In this document: piece after piece, positions 44,562 through 57,240 of the stretch
Numbering within the stretch: position 1 is the first letter of the stretch
Layout of the letters: each line of letters opens with the position of its first letter
From: Macrostomum hystrix
Taxonomy: Eukaryota > Platyhelminthes > Macrostomidae
NCBI GenBank assembly: GCA_950097015.1
Contig: CATNEN010000011.1
Span: 2,446,501 to 2,510,500, forward strand
Length of the DNA stretch: 64,000 bases
Direction: 5' to 3'
Notes under the pieces: generated by a model
The model's input: only the letters and a program-made list of their open reading frames with translations
What the model was told of the DNA's origin: nothing
Database searches by the model: none
Position numbers and translations under genes: made by a program

Positions 44562-45036
44562 GGCAGTGCTTATCCCCACGGTACCGTAGAAATAATTTTT
44601 GTCTTAGGCCTATTCCTACGGTACCGTGGGTATAATTTCCTGCTTATCCGCATGGCACACTGACCAACTGACGAGATAGCTGTCCTATCTTCAACATATT
44701 CCATGGGAATAATTTTATATACTTAAAAAAGCCACCGTATTGGTTAACTAATTGCAAAAAAAGCAGGAAACTTTAATTTGTTTACTTGCTTTTAAAAAAA
44801 GGAAGAAAAAGGGAAAATTGCAGTCATGATAAAAAGATAGATGATAGGACAGCTGTCTCGTCAGTGTGCCGTGCGGATAAGCAGGAAATTATTCCCACGG
44901 AATATGTTGAAGATAGGACAGCTATCTCGTCAGTGTGCCGTGCAGATAAGCAGGAAATTATTCCCACAGTACGGTAGGAATAAGACAAAATTTATTTCTA
45001 CGGTACCGTGGGGATAAGCACTGCCATAGGCCCCCC
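44562..45036. mobile_element. palindromic MITE, hAT-like, with 8-bp target duplication
   Basis: Long inverted ends: GGCAGTGCTTATCCCCACGG at 44562 is repeated in reverse complement ending near 45025. Further inward inverted segments include GATAGGACAGCT and GCAGGAAATTATTCCCAC; the right side carries two copies of one segment. TACTTTTT flanks it at 44554-44561 and 45037-45044. There is no transposase. An 8-bp duplication suggests the hAT superfamily (inference). Confidence 0.6.
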
Positions 45037-45044
45037 TACTTTTT

Positions 45045-46500
45045 ATCCATTGAACTTAAAATTCTATAAAAGTTAGCACTAGGCCTAGCTTTAAAACATA
45101 TATGTAATATAGCATAGTTACTTTTGTCTATAGTTTTGTCATAAGTATTTGAGAGGCATCAGTAAATTTTTTCATAATTAATACATTTTTATAGATAGGC
45201 CTAAGTTGCTTTTTGCAAAAACTTGAATGAAAACATTTTTTTCTAAAACAAAATCTACAAACTCTTTGAATACATTAAATAGCCAAACAATACATTAAGT
45301 ACTAAAAAGTATGAAATAGGACGATATGTCATGTACTGTATTGTCAAATTTCGCTAGCTATGACATGGTTTACAATTAAAAATTTACATACGTACCTTGT
45401 GCGATTTTTATCTAATGAACTCAAGTATATCACCGATGCATTCGATCACACAAATCTAAGTGTAGCCTACTTTGTTCTTTATCTAGAGATAGCAACCACG
45501 TGAAGTCTGCACTGCCTTCGTTTTTAGTCTACTTTGTTAGCCAACCAAGAAAGTAAATTTCTTTTTAACCTAAAAAGCTGAAAATGACTACACTCTTTTT
45601 GATATTGCTTTAAGTTATAAAAATATTGCCAGGGCACTAAATAAACTAATATCATCTTAGAGTAGGTGTTTCATTATTCAAAATTTACACCTGAAGTGTT
45701 GTTTTAGTAGTTAAAATACTACACTTTTAACTTTGTGTTTTTCTAAGAACGAAGGTCCTTGTTGCAACGTTGAGCTGAACTGAGTAGCTGGACTTCCATT
45801 CTATAGTATATTTTTGCATAGTGAGACGTTCTGAATTGATTTCAAACATGTTGAAACACAGATTGGATCATGATTTGACAAATGCAACTTTTGGCATTCA
45901 TTAATTGCTAAAAAATACAAAAAGCACGTCCATGTATTGTATGAGTGAGACCTAAGATTCATGTTTTGTTTACGCAAACCATATAAGGATCAATTTAATT
46001 ACTCTAGCTATGTTAAGGAGGCCATAATGTGTTATGAACACCAATAAGCTATGCAAATAAAATATTGTTGACGATATTATTTAAACCAGGAGCTCACTTT
46101 TCATCTATTATAAGTTCTGTGAAAGCATTTGGGCTACTCATAAAATAAATTCAATTCATTTCATTGCCTTTAAACTTTGTTAAACTTTATGCATTATGTC
46201 ACCACACTACCACCATTTATAATAAAACACATTCTTAATCCTAATCCAATTTTTTATCTTTCTGATTCTTAATCTGAAATGAATGGAAGCTTCATGATTA
46301 TTACGAAGTATGGATAATTAGCTATGATTCTCTTTGAGCTACTAAATGTACAACTTTCTTTAAGATTATTTAAAGCATGAGCAGGGATAATTTATTGGTT
46401 TTTAGATTTTTAAATCACCCAATTTAAATATTATATAACATTAACAGTATATCTATGCAAATATCTAGCTGCATAAGACTCTAAAGTATATATATTTACA
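45045..46500. other. AT-rich gene-free stretch
   Basis: No tandem array, recognised gene or RNA was found. The 5' exon and promoter of the LRRC73-like gene may lie here but could not be located. Confidence 0.45.
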
Positions 46501-49500
46501 TATGGAGTCACATCGTCCAAAAACATTTACAACTTTCATGCTCATTTGTGCCTGCAACTGAAGGCCAGCCCAACAGTTCTTGATCTCGTTGAGAAGGTGG
46601 TTGATGTTGCCTTATCTGAGTACATTTGCCGCTGCCTCTCTGATCGTCAAATTCGAGTACTTAGCCTTCGTCAATGCAGCATCAGTGATGAGAGTATAGC
46701 ATTCGTGCTCACAAATCTGGCCTACTCAAACGTCACAACACTGAACCTCACTCTGGGCACTATTGATTCGCCAAAGAAGATCAAGAATTTAACAAAGTAT
46801 TTGCCGAAGTCACACGTCACGCATTTGTCGTAAGTTAAGTTTATAGTGACATGAAATTGTTCCCAGGAAAAAAACTTAAAGCATTTTAAGAAAGCTGGGG
46901 TTGTAAAAGTTGTAAAAGTGAATAATTGTGAGGGATTGAAGTGAATCGTTGTGAGGAATTGAAGTGAATGGTTGTGAGGGATTGAAGTGAATCGTTGTGA
47001 GGAATTGAAGTGAATGGAATTGTGAGGGATTGAAGTGAATCGTTGTGAGGAATTGAAGTGAATGGTTGTGAGGGATTGAAGTGAATCGTTGTGAGGGATT
47101 GAAGTGAATGGTTGTGAGAGATTGAAGTGAATGGTTGTGAGGAATTGAAGTGAATCGTTGTGAGAGATTGAAGTGAATGGTTGTGAGAGATTGAAGTGAA
47201 TGGTTGTGAGGGATTGAAGTGAATGGTTGTGAGAGATTGAAGTGAATCGTTGTGAGGGATTGAAGTGAATGGTTGTGAGAGATTGAAGTGAATGGTTGTG
47301 AGGAATTGAAGTGAATGGTTGTGAGGGATTGAAGTGAATGGTTGTGAGGGATTGAAGTGAATCGTTGTGAGGAATTGAAGTGAATGGTTGTGAGGGATTG
47401 AAGTGAATGGTTGTGAGGGATTGAAGTGAATGGTTGTGAGAGATTGAAGTGAATGGTTGTGAGGGATTGAAGTGAATCGTTGTGAGAGATTGAAGTGAAT
47501 GGTTGTGAGGGATTGAAGTGAATGGTTGTGAGGGATTGAAGTGAATGGTTGTGAGGGATTGAAGTGAATGGTTGTGAGGGATTGAAGTGAATGGTTGTGA
47601 GAGATTGAAGTGAATGGTTGTGAGGGATTGAAGTGAATCGTTGTGAGGGATTGAAGTGAATGGTTGTGAGAGATTGAAGTGAATGGTTGTGAGAGATTGA
47701 AGTGAATGGTTGTGAGGGATTGAAGTGAATCGTTGTGAGGGATTGAAGTGAATGGTTGTGAGGGATTGAAGTGAATGGTTGTGAGAGATTGAAGTGAATG
47801 GTTGTGAGAGATTGAAGTGAATGGTTGTGAGGGATTGAAGTGAATGGTTGTGAGGGACTGAAGTGAATCGTTGTGAGGGATTGGAGGAAACGCTATAGGG
47901 TATTTGCTGAGTGAAATATTTATATTACTCTCTGCGCTGTCCTCACAGGCTTCACGGGACACCCTTGAGTAGTCGCAGCCTTAATCAGTTGCTGCCTACA
48001 CTGCTGACTTTGCCTAGTCTAGTCAGCTTAGATTTAGGCGATTGCGGCTTGACTGACGACTGTGCAACCACCCTCAGTCGCTACCTGTTGTCAATGTCAA
48101 CAACAGGACATTGGAATTCATCTCTGGCCTGTCTGGCTCTAAGCGGAAATTCTGAAATCAGTGGACTTGGTTGGTGCCGGCTGTTTGTGTCGCTAGCCAA
48201 CTGTTTTCGAATTGGCAACCTGGCCAGACTCGCTGAAATGCGGCTTGACTTCACCCGGCTGTGTGATTCGGGTGTTCAACAACTGGCCTTGCTGCTGACT
48301 GTGCCAAACTGCCCGCTGCACTGCTTGGACTTGGACTCGTGCGGAATCACCAATGCTGGCGCTTTAGTAAGTTTCTGGCAGTGATCCTTCGAGGTTCGAT
48401 TAGTGGGTTGCCGTTTCATCATTGCCTCTATTACAGAGATCGGCAAACTTGTTAGCTAGTGGGCCAAAGAGAACGTGAAAGACGACAGCAGGCCGCAGTG
48501 ACAGTAGAAATATGAGCTAGCAAAGAGATAAGACAGGGGAGAGATGAGACAGTGGAGAGATGAGACAGTGGAGAGATGAGACACAGGAGAGATAAGACAC
48601 AAGAGAGATAAGACACGGGAGAAATAAGACACGGTAGAGATGAGGCACGGGAGATATGAGACACGGTAGAGATGAGACACGGGAGAGATAAGACAGTGGA
48701 TAGATGAGACACGGGAGATGTGAGACACGGTTGAGATGAGACACAGCCGAGAGATAAGACAGTAGATAGATGAGACACGGGAGATATGAGACACATAAGA
48801 GATGAGACGGGAGAGATGAGACACAGGAGAGATGAGACACGGGAGAGATGAGACACAGGAGAGATGAGATACAGGAGAGATGAGACACGGGAGAGATGAG
48901 ACAGTGGAGAGATGAGACAGTGGAGAGATGAGACAGTGGAGAGATGAGACACAGGAGAGATAAGACACAAGAGAGATAAGACACGGGAGAGATAAGACAG
49001 TGGATAGATGAGACACGGGAGATGTGAGACACGGTTGAGATGAGACACAGCCGAGAGATAAGACAGTAGATAGATGAGACACATAAGAGATGAGACGGGA
49101 GAGATGAGACACAGGAGAGATGAGACACGGGAGAGATGAGACACAGGAGAGATGAGACACGGGAGAGATGAGACACAGGAGAGATGAGACACAGGAGAGA
49201 TGAGATACAGGAGAGATGAGACACGGGAGAGATGAGACACGGTAGAGATAAGACACGGGAGAGATAATTAAGACAAGGAAGAGATAAGACACGGGAGATA
49301 TGAGACACCGGAGAGATAAGACACGGGAGAGGTAAGACAAGGGAGAGATAAGACACGGGAGATATGAGACACAGGAGAGATAAGACACGGGAGACATGAG
49401 ACACTGGAGAGCTAAGACACGGGAGAGATAAGACACGGGAGAGATAAGACAAGGAAGAGATAAGACACGGGAGATATGAGACACCGGAGAGATAAGACAC

Positions 49501-51516
49501 GGGAGAGGTAAGACAAGGGAGAGATAAGACACGGGAGATATGAGACACAGGAGAGATAAGACACGGGAGAGATAAGACACGGGAGAGATAAGACACGGGA
49601 GAGATAAGACAAGGGAGAGATAAGACACGGGAGATATGAGACACCGGAGAGATAAGACACGGGAGAGGTAAGACAAGGGAGAGATAAGACACGGGAGATA
49701 TGAGACACAGGAGAGATAAGACACGGGAGACATGGGACACTGGAGAGATAAGAGACTGCTCTATTACCTACGTTGATAGATATTCGATATTACACGTGTA
49801 ACCTATCCAAAAAGAAGAAGTGAAGGTGCATTTATAATATATGGTAATATAATAGGACTTATGGGAAGTTTTCGTAAATTGAAACCATAACTTGGCTTGA
49901 CTTATCTCGATAAAAACGCAAATGGGGGCGTGGACGGATCTTTTAGAAACGCAACTACTCCACGCGAGAAAAACTGTGTTGTATAAAAAAGAAAATTTGT
50001 AATGTGTATTGTGACATTATTGTAGCGATATCATTGTCAAATGTCTGGCAGCAGTTGACGCTGATGAAAATTGGTCATCCTTTGCTGCCACATTGTTGGC
50101 GCTGATGGTCCAGACACTTGGCCGGTTGGTAGAGACGAAAATCCATTCCTCGCTGACGCCGGCGCCACCACATGATCATTTGGCGAGTACGGATACCGAA
50201 GCCCGGAATTCACCGCGGCCTTGTTGAACTCGGACCGCGGCAGCCAGCCTGCCTGACAACCCCCGGTGCCTCGCCCAGCAACGGCGCTGCTGAGATCACT
50301 TTTCAAATCGAATTCCTTCCTATAGTGACGGCTAAAGTACATTGCGTCGTCCAGCATGAGCTTGCGAAGCTCGGAACTGCACCACTGGCTGCGTCCATTG
50401 GCCGCTGTCATCGACTGCGCCTTTTGCGGCTGAAAGTACATGAAATTGTTCCGGAATGGCGCTAATGATTTTTCATTTTCACTTATGAACCGCAGCTGGT
50501 TCGATGGTCCCATGCATGTCAAGTTACCATTGCGGCAAGGCACTCCAGCGTTTTTATGTACCGTTGTCGAATCGTAATAATACGCATTGTTGTTGTCGTT
50601 GTAGTTGTCCCTACAGTCCTGCGAGAACGAATGCGAATAATGGTTTCCTGTCCACGGACATTGATTCATTCTGTTGGCTCTTGGAAAAAAATATGTTGCA
50701 ATTCTGATTTCCAGTTCAACATTTATAGGGCAGCAGCTGACAGCAGCTTATTCTACCTCGTAAATGAATTAATATGGTCAGATCTTCTTTATAGACTTTT
50801 ACCGTTAAATAGATGTTTACCATAGACATTTTATCGATCAGAATTCGGCAAGTATCCACTGTTGGAGGTGTGACTAAAAAGCTGCTCATTCTTCCTGATT
50901 TGGCTAAGAACATTCAGCTACAGAGCTAGTTATTGGATAGCGCAGTTTAAGCTTCCTACAAATATAGTCCATATTTTGGTTACTATGCATGCTGGTATCA
51001 TTTTTTAAATAGAAGCGTTGCTAAGACACGCGTATTAGTGTCTTTTGAGTTGATCACATAAGTGCTTGGGCCAGGTATTAGTTTAATTATATAATAAGTG
51101 ACTATAATCTTCAAGATTGGGCCAGATGTGCAGCCAAAATCTGGAAAATTTATTTTCCATCTTGTGAAAAGTTTAGATTATATCTCGAATATTTTTAACG
51201 GCGTTTTTACAACTTTAACCAATCAATTCAGACCCTGAGCTTCCTACTGGAGAACTTCCAGTTCAGTAGTATACGACGCATATCTCTGGCCGAAAATGAA
51301 GACATCTCGGCAGATAATTTGAGTGCCATCTCAAGCCTGCTAGCTGCTCAACGAGCTAGACAACGAAGTAACGCCGGCACCGTCGAGACGGACGACGAGG
51401 AGGCTTCAAGACTTGGCGATCAGGACCAGCTGGGAGACAGCGAAGATTGGACTGAAGTAAGCGCCCTGACAACAACTGGTACCAGCGCAATGGATGCCCT
51501 GCCCAGCCTGCGATAG
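46500..51516 (+). CDS. LRRC73: LRRC73-like leucine-rich-repeat protein (5' end unresolved)
   Basis: Exons: about 46500-46829, 47949-48366 and 51232-51516 (TAG); phases agree across both introns. The ribonuclease-inhibitor-type LRR pattern is clear: IRVLSLRQCSISDESIAFVL, TTLNLTLG, VTHLSLHGTPLSSRSL, LVSLDLGDCGLTDDC, LACLALSGNSEISG, CLDLDSCGITNAGAL and IRRISLAENEDIS. An acidic tail (ETDDEEASRLG, then DSEDW) follows. The order of these blocks, including LDLGDCxLxDD and the acidic tail, matches my recollection of vertebrate LRRC73, a protein of poorly known function. No in-frame ATG precedes the first repeat before a stop at 46474, so the true first exon or an acceptor is missing. Intron 2 contains a 16-bp array and an antisense gene. 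Confidence 0.75.
46920..47890 (+). repeat. 23-bp minisatellite in LRRC73-like intron 1
   Basis: About 42 copies with core GAGGGATTGAAGTGAATGGT followed by TGT. Variants AATCG/AATGG and GGGATT/AGATT/GGAATT are interleaved. A 358-codon minus-strand frame is an artefact. Confidence 0.95.
48520..49755 (+). repeat. 16-bp minisatellite in LRRC73-like intron 2
   Basis: About 75 copies of GGGAGAGATAAGACAC and variants (GAGACAGTGGAGAGAT, GACACGGTTGAGATGA). Blocks near 48590-48900 recur at 48940-49220, and blocks near 49260-49420 recur at 49440-49730. Frames of more than 400 codons in several minus-strand frames are artefacts. Confidence 0.95.
50037..50669 (-). CDS. orphan protein nested antisense in LRRC73-like intron
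   Basis: 210 residues, single exon, ATG at 50669 and TGA at 50037. The composition is non-repetitive: an Asn/Tyr-rich N-terminus (NYNDNNNAYYYDS), a more conserved-looking centre (QWCSSELRKLMLDDAMYFSR, then HYRKEFD), then a Pro/Ser-rich tail. There is no signal peptide, membrane segment or recognised domain. Codon use looks like neighbouring genes and the frame is long for AT-rich intron DNA, so I think it is real. It lies wholly within intron 48367-51231 of the LRRC73-like gene on the opposite strand. Function unknown. Confidence 0.65.
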   Translation of the reverse strand: MNQCPWTGNHYSHSFSQDCRDNYNDNNNAYYYDSTTVHKNAGVPCRNGNLTCMGPSNQLRFISENEKSLAPFRNNFMYFQPQKAQSMTAANGRSQWCSSELRKLMLDDAMYFSRHYRKEFDLKSDLSSAVAGRGTGGCQAGWLPRSEFNKAAVNSGLRYPYSPNDHVVAPASARNGFSSLPTGQVSGPSAPTMWQQRMTNFHQRQLLPDI

Positions 51517-52712
51517 CAGAATAATGAACACTCAGATTTTTCGTGGTTTTAGTTGGCTAAAACTAAATCAATTTCAGTCACACCCTTTCAAACTAATCTT
51601 TTAATTCTCTTTCGAGTGGTTTGCAATACTTCAATTGTTGCCTGCCTAAGCGTCCGAGACTCACAAATCTAGTCTATTTTTAGTTGTTTTACACCAAGCT
51701 TTGCATTATTCAATTTTTACAATAATTAAAAAATTCATATTTTTCGTTTTCACAGACTATTGTTGTAAAAATACACTTTTGTATAAAAGCCTTTAATATT
51801 AGTTTTCAGACACTAAAAGAACTCTTTTGCCACCTTTATTTGTATAAGTAACCAGATTTCCTTTGATATCAGTTTATTTTATTAGACAGTAGTTTTTGCT
51901 TTTCATCTGATACATTTTTTATCTTGAAATCCTGATTTTAGAGACGAGTAATGAAACAGAACAAGGGCTTCAAGACTTGTCCTATTGCTTGGTTTTAACC
52001 TGCATTGCTATAAAATTCATCACTGCTTACAATAAATTGGGATTGGTGGGATAATTAACTAACCTTTAACAGCTAATTTCACTCTTAAACAAAAGCAATT
52101 TTCATGTTTCAGTATTTTAAATAAATCAAAACTTTTATGCTTGTATATTTGATATGCATATATAAGTGTTTATCTGATATTATTAACGTTAGATTTAGGG
52201 TGACCATTTATTTAAAGTCAAATTGAAGTAACACAGCAATTTTATAAACTGCACAATTTACCTGTTTTGTTTTCATCTATGTTCTAAAACATAGCAGAAT
52301 ATATACACACTGATACCTTCAAAATGAAATTAAAAAAAATATCTAATTAAATGTCACCTTGCTTGCAAAACAGTTTAGATTGGCATGCTAGATAAAAAAC
52401 TACATGCTTTGATGGCTTGTCTTTGTTTATTTGAAACAAATTTTAATTACAAAAAGTACAAAAATCTTACAATTAGGCAAAAGTAACAAGTAAAATACAA
52501 ATTTATTAATACCTAATTTATTTTTTGCATCATTTACTTATTCTTACTTATTCTACTCAGAAAAAAGATTGTTTACATTGGTTACCGCTTTACCAATTTA
52601 AATATTAGGCCAATTCAGAGCATAAACCCACTTGAAGTTACAAAAAACTCACACAAAATTACGTATTATTTGAGTGTTATTGAAAATTATGTTTTGAAAA
52701 AGTTTAATGGCT
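51517..52712. other. AT-rich 3' UTR/intergenic region
   Basis: This is the gap between the LRRC73-like stop and the DPY30 stop (convergent). ATTAAA at 51725-51730 could serve the former. TTTATT at 52518-52523 (AATAAA on the minus strand) could serve DPY30. No gene or array is seen. Confidence 0.5.
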
Positions 52713-54721
52713 TCACTTGTCTGCAGAGTATTGGTCTTTGTTCTTTAGCAGAAATGCAGCCAAATATTCAATTGGATTTGGGGGTCTCTCCTTAGACAGA
52801 ACAGCTAGACCTTGCAGTAGCACAGGGACAACTGTTTGGTCTAAGTAAGCTCTTGTTGGCAAGGCCTGAACTGCAACACGGGGCTTCTTGGCTGATGCAG
52901 CAGCATCAGCATGCTCAGCATCAGATATCTTGGCCAAGCCTTCAGGAACTGTAGGTGGTTGTTGCTGTTCACCAGTAGCCAATGAATCTTGATTGGCTTC
53001 AACAGCATCAGTCATTGGAGTATCAGAAATTGGTTCAGCTGGTGAAATGTTGAAGATTAAAATTATATATTCACATTCACATATATATTTTCACATTCAT
53101 AAATCAAGAAGTGCAGATTTTTGCTAAAATTGACTACATTCTATTTATATCATTCACTAATTGAATCATCTGCTTAACTTTGCGCTTTTTAGCACTTAGC
53201 TTAGTCTGTATCTTAAATTTTATGACCACTTTGAGATAAGTAGATTAGTGAAAATTATATACAAGTACAAGTAAAATCCTTTACTTATAATTTTGGTTAA
53301 AGTTGCTACTCTAGCTATGCTAACAATGGTGAAGGACTAAGACAACCACAACCCAACACTAAGATAATCCCTCTGTAGATATGATAGATCTTAAGACTTA
53401 ACAGTAGAACTACCAAGGCGGGGGGAAATTCCAGACAATTTTTCTGCTGCACCCAAACGGAACAATGCAAGCACACGAAACTCAAGAACACGGGCCAACT
53501 TTTTGTTGCGCATCTTATGAAATAAGAAACAAGTCGCCAGCTCTTCAGACCATTGAGATATTCAATGTTTCTGGTCAAAGGTCTGATTTTTCCCAAAAGA
53601 GCTAGTATATTTCACACAACCCTATACACGAATTTGCACTGCGCCTCAGTGTGGCCTTTCCAGACCTTCAAACTTTATCAGCATGTCACCTGAATATGCT
53701 TGCATCATCTCCAACTTTGGCGGTCATATACTTTATCTAGACAGAGCTGCTGGACCTTCAACAAGTGGCACCAGCTGACTACGGAGTCCCTAAAGGCTAA
53801 AGCAAATTTCTCTACTTTCGCTGATCAAGCCTTGACAGGTCCAGCAGCTCCATCAAGATAAAGGTCTGTGACAGCTGAAGTCGGAGATGATGCAAGCAAT
53901 TGTCAGGGGGGAATTTACCCCCCTCGGTATAAAAATGATTAATTTATAAATTGCTCAAAGCTGTTAATGAACAATAGGACTATAGCCAAGACATAGCTTA
54001 CAACAATATAACATTTTCTTTACTCAATATAATAATAAATAATTACTCAAAATAATAAAGGCAAAAACTGATAAAAATCCTTCAATAGTGAAATTGTTGT
54101 GTCGGTCATTCTAAGAAGGAGCTAGTGCTCATTGCATAGATAAAAGCTGAGATTGAGGCTGTGACCCTATAATTCTAGATAAACGCCCAGTAAAGACAGG
54201 AAAAAAGAGACCAGTGCCTTAGAAGGATAAACTGCTCGTGCCAAATGCAAGTGCTACCTTAAGCAGTCCCACAAAGTAAGATTTGTGGAGTTAAAATGGT
54301 TTATTTCAGGGTCATCAGATAAAGCATAAGGGATATGCAGAACTAGAGAGAGAGAGAGAAGTAATATCGGCCTAAATAATACGCTACCAAGAGAGAGGAA
54401 GATATAGTGTTAAGCCATGTTACACTAACAAGCAGTGCCTATTCCTGGCACTATAAGCAAGGTCAATATTAATTAAAATTCAACATAGTCAGAAAACAAG
54501 AAATTCAGACATGTAGTTACAGGGATTAAAATAAAGAGATGCTCGAGTCAAGTTAAAGCAAGAAACTGATAAATTGCTCGAAATTAATAATCTGACACGT
54601 ACTCGTCTAGAATAATTTTTCTGCCCGTGAAGATAGAAACATAGAGTGCAGACTGAATCGTATAATCGTATAAAATATATTATTTTTTATCTTACCTGAT
54701 TTAGATTCCATGTTGTAACAA
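52713..54721 (-). CDS. DPY30: DPY-30 homologue, COMPASS/MLL complex subunit
   Basis: Two coding exons on the minus strand: 54721-54706 (MESKS plus one base) and 53038-52713, giving 113 residues. The C-terminal DPY-30 motif is unmistakable: [20 protein letters not shown], then [19 protein letters not shown], a short helical dimerisation domain that docks ASH2L in the SET1/MLL histone H3K4 methyltransferase complexes in the nucleus. The N-terminal half is low-complexity and variable, as usual for the family. The 16-nt first exon is supported by ATG context, a GTAAG donor and phase match to the acceptor at 53039-53041. Intron 53039-54705 contains a diverged TTAA-type MITE. Confidence 0.93.
53398..53960. 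mobile_element. diverged copy of the TTAA MITE in DPY30 intron
   Basis: It starts TTAACAGTAGAACTACCAAG, and long stretches match 12027-12634, for example CACGGGCCAACTTTTTGTTG. The right inverted terminus is not intact. Only these two copies are visible in the window. Confidence 0.6.
53961..54700. other. rest of DPY30 intron
   Basis: AT-rich unique sequence with a short GA run near 54340-54360. Nothing else is recognised. Confidence 0.45.
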
Positions 54722-57240
54722 TCTAGTGCGTATTCTGCCTGACCATACGAATATTAAGCGTTATCGATGACCGCCAGACTCGCCAGAGACGAATATAAGC
54801 AACGAATTATGAATGCCTTTTAAAATCTTGTAGACGTCTTGACATTGTTATGGAATACAACTAATTACTGTAATTCAGTTGCAAATGTAGCTAGAAAGCT
54901 AAGAATAGTTAACATGTGGCACTAACTTTGGCTTTGTAAAATCGATAAAACTATAAAAAGGCGAAAAAATTAGTTTTAATAATTATGAACGACATCCGGC
55001 AGATTTAAAAAATAATATATAATTCAGAATTCGTCAAACAGTCCCTGATTTCCAATATTGCAGAAAAACTATTGTTTTCCTGGGAGTTTGCTTTCGAAGA
55101 GATTTAACAAAAGTTGAATCTTTCCTAAAAATAAATTCTATTTAGGAAAACTTTCTAGAAATTCTTTCCTAAAAAGTAAAACGAAAAACAAATATTCATT
55201 ACACGCACCAAGTATATCTGATCTCTTGTTTGTGCCCAGATGTGCAGCCGAAAGAGTGCTCATTCCAAATAGCTTGTATGCCATTCTCAATTCAGTTATT
55301 ATCGAGAATTATTCATTTTATTTAGCCACCACACCGGCATACATGCATTTTGCATAATATATATATGACAGCTCTCTAAAACAGGCCTTTCGACAAATTT
55401 ATCGCAAAATAAATGTCCTCACATTGACATAGAATACTAAGGACTTAAATCCACTTTAACTAAAGTTGGATGTTTGTTCTTTAAATAAAAGTTTAAAGAC
55501 TCGTAAATTAATTAAGGTGCTTGTCCCTTACCAGTACATTGTTACATTTGAGACTCAGTCAATATCTCTACGGTTGTGCTTGTTGTACTTGTACATTTAT
55601 GTATAATTCTGAAATCGAAATTCAAATTTAGCGACTTCAAATCATGGAATTTAAAGTCCTCAATTCACATATCCATCAACCATTTACTATTCAGAAAATT
55701 CATTTAATTTCGACGAGCATAAAATAAATCTGGTTACATAAATTGTATTTTTTTGCTCGTATTCATATTAGGAGCTAATAAAGTAGCACTACGGTATTCT
55801 AAACAAGAAAACTTCATTTCAGTTAATCGTAATCCATCGTTAGTTTGAACTCATGAATACTTAAAAAAGCAAACAGAAGGAAGCATAAGATATAGAGCTA
55901 CTAACCACATTACACAAGCATTAGAAAAAACAATTAGAAAATCAGAAAAAAAATTGACAGAATCAAATTCTCGAAAGTTTTTTAAAAACAAAACCTCAAA
56001 ATAATCTGTACATCAGTTGTGTACAGTCGTGGCCCCGATTTCTGTAAGTGAAACTTCAATCTCTTGCGTAAAATAGATAAGAAGTTAAAAGTTCACAGAT
56101 AGTAGTACAGAAATAAGTCAAATGAAAAGCAATTTACTTATGCGTTCGTATTACAGTAATATTACGAACTTTAACTTGGTGGTGTTTTAATTTGATGAGC
56201 ATGAATTGAAGAGATGTATGTATGAATTCAATGGATTGATGACATTCGTACGGTGTGAGTGGATTATATATATGACGTAACTCGTTTGACCGATGCAGTT
56301 AGATTCCAACAAGATAGAGCATTGAAACAGACAGTTTAACAAATACGATTTGATGTGCAATTTACGAGTTATCAGTATACGTGTAAATGACAAAACAGAC
56401 GGGCTACATTAATTTGAACTCAAGACATGTCTGATAATTTTAAAATCAAACCTTTTGGAATTAAAACTAAGCATCGGTTGCGCTTTCTAAAGTCTACGAA
56501 AGATTATGGTGAGTTTGAATGAACAAATGAAGCTAATGAAAAAGTGGATATTTTAACACGCCACATATACTACTGACAACAGCAATACTATGTAATCAGA
56601 AAGTAGCTATGGATGCATATTATAGGTGGAAGCTTATACTTTATTTGTATTATCACCTATTAGTTGAATTAATAGAGAAATATATAAAAAAGATCACCAA
56701 AAAACTAATGCGGATGAAACTGAAATATTGCGAGCTACATATTACCATCACCGCAAAATTAATCTTTAGAGAATCAAAGCATGATACTGTAAAAAATACC
56801 GTACTGATGTCGACAAATAAAAGATGAAGCTTTTAACACCTTCTTGGTTTTATCTGCCTTTCCTCTCCAATCATTGAGTTCCACTTTGATGCCTGCTGCA
56901 ATCTGAAAGAAGTGTTTTTTTACCGATTTCCTATTTAGGTAATGCGTATAATGAAAGCAAGGAAAGCAATAAAACTTCTCTGGGGGATTAGGTGTGTATT
57001 TTGGGAATATTAAGCTGCATTTTCTGGTCTCAGCGGATGTATGACCACCCGGTGACAATAATTATCAGAACAAAACCAGATAATTGAGATAGACGCTTTA
57101 TTGCAAAGGTAGATTGCGTTAGAGACACTTTGACACCGAGCGGACACCAATCCGCTGTAGATTATCCAGATTACCTTTTTAAAATTTGTTGTTATAATGC
57201 TGCAGTACAAATCAATAGTAATTTACCTTAACTCACCCAT
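54722..57240. other. gene-free AT-rich region
   Basis: About 2.5 kb with only short, low-quality open frames, no arrays and no element with recognisable ends. The DPY30 promoter must lie at its left edge. Confidence 0.5.

Noticed and set aside
44786-44977. 63-codon frame with repeated SVCRADKQEIIPT
   Set aside because: The repeated peptide is the inverted-repeat arm of the palindromic MITE.
48452-49740. Several 260-425-codon minus-strand Ser/Leu-rich frames
   Set aside because: Three frames of the same 16-bp array are open, which marks low complexity rather than coding.
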